Origin: JBFLVQ01 sp040758525
GTDB lineage: Bacteria > Acidobacteriota > Blastocatellia > Chloracidobacteriales > JADJPF01
Length of the DNA: 9,119 nt
NCBI GenBank assembly: GCA_040758525.1
Contig: JBFLVQ010000386.1
Span: 1-9,119, forward strand
Direction: 5' to 3'
In this document: one piece after another, positions 6,055 to 9,119 of the stretch
How the letters are laid out: every line of letters starts with the position of its first letter
Position numbering within the stretch: position 1 is the stretch's first letter
Notes under the pieces: model-generated
Database searches by the model: none
What the model was told of the DNA's origin: nothing
Seen by the model: only the letters and a program-made list of their open reading frames with translations
Program-made: the position numbers and the translations under genes

Positions 6055-7650
6055 TTAGTGTTGTGTGCCCTCTTTATTCTCTACAGTAAAGCTGTTGGCG
6101 CCTTTAATGCGGTATACATTACAAGGAAAAGTCGAACTACTCACACCATTGTTTGTTGATGTAATTATTGCGTAGGGTTCGTAAAGCTCATCCATCCAGG
6201 CAAGCAATCTCTTCTGTTCGTAAACATGGTTTAGTTTGGCCAAAGAGACAAATTTGGGATGCTTCTGTTTTAATCCCATAATTATGCCATCAAAGCCACC
6301 TGGTTCAAGCTGACCTGCATAGATATCCTTACCGCGATCTAGATAGATATACTTATTTGCGTTGGGAAGGTTATAGAGTACCAGTAGATCCAACGAACCT
6401 TGCGCATAAACTGTATCTGATGGGGCAAGCTGAGCAACCACTTCCCGCCATTGCAACTCTTCATCCTGCAACGTAAATTCGGGCTTATAAGCAAATGCAT
6501 CTGCGACCTTAAAAATCGTCACTAGGATAATTATTGCTGCCATCAGCTCCCGTCGTCGTGGTAAATATTCAACTATGTTGCTTAATATGTAAGCAGCATA
6601 GATCGATATAAATGGTAAGAAAAAGATCATATCAGGGCCGGACTGAAGATTTAAGGCGCTAAAGATAATATAGACTATTAACGCAATAATAGGCGCAAGA
6701 CGCCAGCTCGCTGATAATAGATCTGCTAGCTGGTAACGGCGCACACGGCGAATAATTTCCACCCCATGCCATAGAAAACCCAAAGGAGCAAGCGCGAACC
6801 AGAGCCATTCATTGTTATAAGCTTTCTGTATTACTGGGACCACACGTTCTGCACTCTTCTCTAATTTGCCTAGTGAACGCACACTACTGTTTGAAGTAGT
6901 ATTAAATTGAAAATTCCAGCGATAGAAATCGGTCCAAGCATGTTGTGCAAAGAAGCAGAGTCCACCCAGCAATAATGGTAAGAATGCCCCCAATGCAGTA
7001 CGCCAAGCTTGTGGATGAAATGGCTTGGTGAGGAAGCGGCAAAAGACTAGCCCAGCAACCCCAACAAAGAGCAGGCCTGGCTGCCAGCACCAGAATGCCA
7101 GTGCTCCCCAACAACCAGCGATAAAAGCCCGTCCACGTGCCACTGAATAAAGTGAGAGTAGACCACAAAGAATTGCCGGTGTCTTTACTTGTGAACCAGA
7201 AGCATTCCAAATTGCGAAGGAGTCATAACTGAGCATCATTACTGCAGCCAACAGTGATACATCTTTGCGCTGCCAATAGGCCTGTGCCACTAAATAGGTC
7301 ATTGCCACTGTAAGTGCAGAGAGAATTATATACAGATAACGGATCGCGATCAGATCGCGTACATCAATCGATCGTCCTACTAGAATAGCAATAGCACTAA
7401 GATAAGCCCCCAATGGCGTTTTTATATTCACTACATCTTTATAAGGAATCGCACCGCGCACAATAGACTGTGCCATATAGTCCCACATAGTAAGATCGCC
7501 ACCGGTCGGTTGTTGCCAGGGACTAAATTGTAAGTAGATGATCACTGATGCTACGATCAACCCTAAGAAGATCGTGAGGTGGTGTCTATTATCTCTTTGC
7601 AATATGCCTGCAAATGGTGCTGAATAGACTTGCGCAGAAACATTAATCAA
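6055..7650 (-). CDS. GT-C-type polytopic membrane glycosyltransferase (ArnT/PMT-like)
   Basis: The 531-residue protein has about ten hydrophobic segments (from about 26-41 to 369-384) and a C-terminal soluble domain (about 390-531). The first large loop, GGDLTMWDYMAQSIVRGAIP (50-69) then YKDVVNIKTPLGAYL, matches the family pattern of an acidic residue followed by '..G..pY.D....k.Pl'. There the Asp is the proposed catalytic base of GT39/ArnT-like enzymes, which transfer a sugar from a polyprenyl-phosphate donor on the outer face of the membrane. The C-terminal part (REVVAQLAPSDTVYAQGSLD and onward) is typical of uncharacterised bacterial members. The donor and acceptor are unknown. The start is TTG at 7650, placed 6 bases after a perfect AAGGAGGTGAT; the next Met is at residue 55, inside the conserved loop. 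It is followed closely by the flippase-like gene, which supports a lipid-linked glycan pathway. Confidence 0.78.
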   Translation of the reverse strand: MINVSAQVYSAPFAGILQRDNRHHLTIFLGLIVASVIIYLQFSPWQQPTGGDLTMWDYMAQSIVRGAIPYKDVVNIKTPLGAYLSAIAILVGRSIDVRDLIAIRYLYIILSALTVAMTYLVAQAYWQRKDVSLLAAVMMLSYDSFAIWNASGSQVKTPAILCGLLSLYSVARGRAFIAGCWGALAFWCWQPGLLFVGVAGLVFCRFLTKPFHPQAWRTALGAFLPLLLGGLCFFAQHAWTDFYRWNFQFNTTSNSSVRSLGKLEKSAERVVPVIQKAYNNEWLWFALAPLGFLWHGVEIIRRVRRYQLADLLSASWRLAPIIALIVYIIFSALNLQSGPDMIFFLPFISIYAAYILSNIVEYLPRRRELMAAIIILVTIFKVADAFAYKPEFTLQDEELQWREVVAQLAPSDTVYAQGSLDLLVLYNLPNANKYIYLDRGKDIYAGQLEPGGFDGIIMGLKQKHPKFVSLAKLNHVYEQKRLLAWMDELYEPYAIITSTNNGVSSSTFPCNVYRIKGANSFTVENKEGTQH

Positions 7651-7656
7651 AGTCGC

Positions 7657-7667
7657 ATCACCTCCTT
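7657..7667 (-). promoter_or_regulatory. Full-length Shine-Dalgarno sequence deciding a TTG start
   Basis: AAGGAGGTGAT on the minus strand is an 11-base perfect complement of the usual 16S rRNA 3' end. It ends 6 bases before the TTG at 7650. It fixes the start of the glycosyltransferase and compensates for the weak start codon. Confidence 0.85.
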
Positions 7668-7730
7668 ATCACTTAAAATGGGGATTTTAATTCACAGCAA
7701 CGATTATCGAAAGCCCACTACGCATTTGTG

Positions 7731-7758
7731 GTAATAGAGCCATCAAAGCTTCGTTCAA
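7731..7758 (-). promoter_or_regulatory. Candidate sigma70 promoter for the glycosyltransferase-flippase pair
   Basis: TTGAAC (7753-7758) and TATTAC (7731-7736), read on the minus strand, are 16 bases apart. A transcript from here would carry a leader of about 75 bases to the TTG. The match is moderate (four of six at the -10) and could be chance; read-through from the zinc-ribbon gene 158 bases upstream is the alternative. Confidence 0.3.
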
Positions 7759-7808
7759 GGAATGATTGCAAATCTATGTTGAGTAGTTTGACTAGCCCAC
7801 TTAATCTA

Positions 7809-8540
7809 CTAAGAGGGTATCCAATTGGGATTCTCGATCGCTTGAAACCGTTCGTTGAACTTTCTGTCCAATTCATCAAGTGTACGTGAGAGTTCTTGTG
7901 CAGTAGCCTTAAGCGCATTAGCATCACTAACTTTTGCTACTAACTGCTGAACCTGAATCTTAATCCTCTCGACATATTCAAGCAGAGCAACATCAAAGTG
8001 GTAGAGTTGATCGAGTTGTGCCTCTCTGATCTTTACAACATCAAAAAAACCACTGTAGCCATAGCTAGCATAACGTATACGATTCTCAATCTTATCTAGT
8101 CTCTGTAGTACACGCTCTATAGGGCCAACTTCAAAGAGACGTCGATTATCACTCAATTCACGGATCACCCCATTGAGAGGCGCTTTAAGCTGATTGAGCA
8201 TTGCGGCTAAATGTTCGCGGTGAAGTTTATCAACATCCCGACGAATCTCTTTCTCTAAGTAGCCCTTATAGCCTGGTATGGCACCAACTAAGCGCTCTAG
8301 CCAATTCTGTTCTGCATCAGCTTGAAATCTGTTGAGAGGCGTATATTCATTTACAAGCAGATTAGCCCGATCTCTATTCTCCTCAAGAGCAGCAGGCATG
8401 CTAGATATACCTGTCGCTGGTAACGTAGAGGCTCCCTCAGCAGATTGGGTAGTTTGAGAGAGAGGTGTAAGCTTTGTCCCACAATTGCTGCAGAACTTAC
8501 TTGTATCTGGAAGCACTTGACCACATTGAGGACAGTTCAT
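7809..8540 (-). CDS. Zinc-ribbon protein with long helical domain, function unknown
   Basis: Starting at ATG 8540 the protein has 243 residues. The N terminus is a compact zinc ribbon, MNCPQCGQVLPDTSKFCSNC, with Cys 3, 6, 17 and 20 as ligands (CxxC-x10-CxxC). A Ser/Thr/Ala/Pro-rich linker (about 25-50) follows, then an almost entirely helical region (51-236). This contains LERLVGAIPGYKGYLEKEIR (81-100) with RRDVDKLHREHLA after it, and RIRYASYGYSGFFDVVKIRE (154-173). These segments look conserved from other uncharacterised zinc-ribbon proteins, but no activity is known to me. The C terminus (about 205-236) is coiled-coil-like. No signal peptide or membrane segment is seen, so it is probably cytoplasmic. 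ATG 8540 is preferred over an in-frame TTG at 8555 because AAGGAG lies about 7 bases upstream and the zinc ribbon begins at once. It is transcribed divergently from the stable-RNA promoters to its right. Confidence 0.8.
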   Translation of the reverse strand: MNCPQCGQVLPDTSKFCSNCGTKLTPLSQTTQSAEGASTLPATGISSMPAALEENRDRANLLVNEYTPLNRFQADAEQNWLERLVGAIPGYKGYLEKEIRRDVDKLHREHLAAMLNQLKAPLNGVIRELSDNRRLFEVGPIERVLQRLDKIENRIRYASYGYSGFFDVVKIREAQLDQLYHFDVALLEYVERIKIQVQQLVAKVSDANALKATAQELSRTLDELDRKFNERFQAIENPNWIPS

Positions 8541-8579
8541 GGCTTGCTCCTTCAATCTAGTATTGCTCGATCTCTTCAG

Positions 8580-8609
8580 ATCTAATCATGCTTATAAAGC
8601 AAGCGTCAA
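8580..8609 (-). promoter_or_regulatory. Candidate promoter of the zinc-ribbon gene
   Basis: TTGACG (8604-8609) and TTAGAT (8580-8585), read on the minus strand, are 18 bases apart and lie about 40 bases before the ATG at 8540. The -35 is good and the -10 weak. The spacer contains an imperfect palindrome, GCTTTATAAGC. Confidence 0.35.
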
Positions 8610-8741
8610 CCATACATATTTCTTAAAATATATATCCTCTGTTCGCTTATATAAAAACTTATTTAGCATTCTGATAAATTCTTACAATAATTAATGATGA
8701 GATAATCTGCAAAAACCGCCATGAAAACCTGCGCCTACTGC

Positions 8742-8770
8742 TTGTCAGTCGAGCGGCTGCGTTTTAGAAT
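8742..8770 (+). promoter_or_regulatory. Strong sigma70-type promoter P1 of a probable rRNA operon
   Basis: TTGTCA (8742-8747) and TAGAAT (8765-8770) are separated by the optimal 17 bases. A-tracts at 8711-8715 and 8724-8727, and a very AT-rich stretch at about 8600-8700, lie upstream and could act as an UP element. Transcription would start near 8777 and run rightward into a region with no protein gene. Confidence 0.5.
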
Positions 8771-8928
8771 GTCTATGTCATTAAGGCTACCGAGCAATTT
8801 CCCGCCGGGGCAAGATATAAAGAAGCTAACAAAGCGAGGGAGACAGCGAGAAGCAAGGAAGAAAAAGGGTAAGCTTGTGAGCTGTTGAGAGTTTTGAAAC
8901 TTCCTAGATACTGCGTCGATAGCTAAAC

Positions 8929-8948
8929 ATCGATTGAAAACAATTGAT
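8929..8948 (+). other. Leader hairpin between the two promoters
   Basis: ATCGATTG - AAAA - CAATTGAT forms an 8-bp stem with one G-U pair and a tetraloop in the transcript from the upstream promoter. It is not followed by a T tract, so it is not an intrinsic terminator. Confidence 0.35.
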
Positions 8949-8993
8949 AAAAGATGAGCAGGAAGAAAGCCGGAAAAAACGGGAAGGAAGTGG

Positions 8994-9021
8994 TTGACAA
9001 AAAAAGATAAAGAAGTAGAAT
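8994..9021 (+). promoter_or_regulatory. Strong sigma70-type promoter P2 of a probable rRNA operon
   Basis: A consensus TTGACA (8994-8999) and TAGAAT (9016-9021) are 16 bases apart, with an A-tract (8973-8978) about 20 bases upstream of the -35. The -10 is identical to that of the promoter 251 bases upstream. Tandem strong promoters that drive a non-coding leader are typical of rRNA operons. Confidence 0.6.
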
Positions 9022-9026
9022 AAAAA

Positions 9027-9049
9027 TTTGCGCGCAAGCAAGGCGCAAA
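9027..9049 (+). other. Inverted repeat at the P2 transcription start
   Basis: TTTGCGC (9027-9033) and GCGCAAA (9043-9049) are perfect arms around a 9-base loop; the nested palindrome TTGCGCGCAA occupies 9028-9037. It begins about 6 bases after the -10 box, where the transcript should start. It could be a 5' hairpin of the RNA leader or a regulatory site on DNA. Confidence 0.4.
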
Positions 9050-9070
9050 CAATCAAAAAAAGACACGATG

Positions 9071-9080
9071 TTTGAAAACT
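9071..9080 (+). promoter_or_regulatory. boxA-like antitermination element of an rRNA leader
   Basis: TTTGAAAACT matches the core of boxA-type elements (TGCTCTTTGAAAACT in Bacillus-type rRNA leaders and spacers), which bind NusB/NusE (S10). A related TTTGAAAAAG lies at 9110-9119 and TTTTGAAACT at about 8892-8901. No 16S start (AGAGTTTGAT) is seen before the window ends. Confidence 0.4.
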
Positions 9081-9119
9081 GGATAGGAAGATAGAGAGAC
9101 GTCAAAGCCTTTGAAAAAG

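Larger units (their letters stand above)
8777..9119 (+). ncRNA. Probable 5' leader of a 16S rRNA (or other stable RNA) transcript, partial
   Basis: The stretch from the upstream promoter to the window end has no credible protein gene. On the + strand it is strongly purine-rich (for example 8820-8880 and 8945-8995) and contains hairpins, a second promoter and boxA-like motifs. All fit the untranslated leader of an rRNA operon running out of the window. Minus-strand reading frames here are Phe/Leu/Ser-rich products of the purine bias. A tRNA, tmRNA or other stable RNA downstream is the alternative. Confidence 0.45.

Noticed and set aside
7718..7927. Small minus-strand reading frame overlapping the end of the zinc-ribbon gene, possibly a frameshifted C terminus
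   Set aside because: The zinc-ribbon protein ends naturally after its coiled coil, and the extra frame shows no family resemblance or start signal.
8735..9105. Two overlapping minus-strand reading frames rich in Phe, Leu, Ser and Pro
   Set aside because: They are the complement of a purine-rich non-coding leader, lack ribosome binding sites and family features, and run across the two good + strand promoters.

Overview
The window looks like a chromosomal segment of a bacterium of moderate-to-low GC (roughly 40-45% by eye). The best lineage guess is Acidobacteriota, possibly Blastocatellia-like. This rests mainly on the first gene, a cysteine-free anti-sigma-like protein whose N-terminal half resembles proteins common in that phylum, and on an ECF-sigma-like partner. 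The assignment is by family resemblance only. Nothing points to a phage, plasmid, transposon or CRISPR array. A perfect AAGGAGGTGAT ribosome binding site shows conventional Shine-Dalgarno translation, and TTG and GTG starts are used.

Layout. One gene is on the + strand at the left edge (39-986, membrane anti-sigma-like protein). It converges, with only 3 bases between stop codons, on a minus-strand gene that looks like the region-2 half of an ECF sigma factor without region 4 (990-1403). After a 466-base interval with no recognisable gene come seven more minus-strand genes. In transcription order from right to left they are: a zinc-ribbon/helical protein (7809-8540), a GT-C-type membrane glycosyltransferase (6055-7650), a YbhN/UPF0104-type flippase-like membrane protein 7 bases downstream (5049-6047), a CrtC/AttH/tocopherol-cyclase-like lipocalin-fold protein (3907-4929), a stand-alone FTP+PepSY 'propeptide' with no protease attached (3344-3859), a pentapeptide-repeat protein with 37 unbroken repeats (2474-3223), and a short TPR protein (1870-2367).

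The right end (about 8700-9119, + strand) has no protein gene. It has the appearance of a ribosomal RNA operon leader. There are two good sigma70-type promoters with identical -10 boxes (TTGTCA-17-TAGAAT and TTGACA-16-TAGAAT). A hairpin lies at the second start site. The transcript is strikingly purine-rich, and a boxA-like TTTGAAAACT sits 40 bases before the window ends. The prediction is that a 16S rRNA gene (or another highly expressed stable RNA) begins just beyond base 9119.

How the genes fit together. Only the glycosyltransferase and flippase-like genes form a convincing functional pair, consistent with a lipid-linked sugar or cell-envelope pathway. The lipocalin and propeptide genes are 47 bases apart and may be co-transcribed, but no common function is evident. 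The most unusual items are the orphan thermolysin-type propeptide without signal peptide or catalytic domain, the sigma factor lacking its -35-binding domain facing an anti-sigma-like gene, and the tandem-promoter leader at the edge. I did not find a clear new defence or mobile system.
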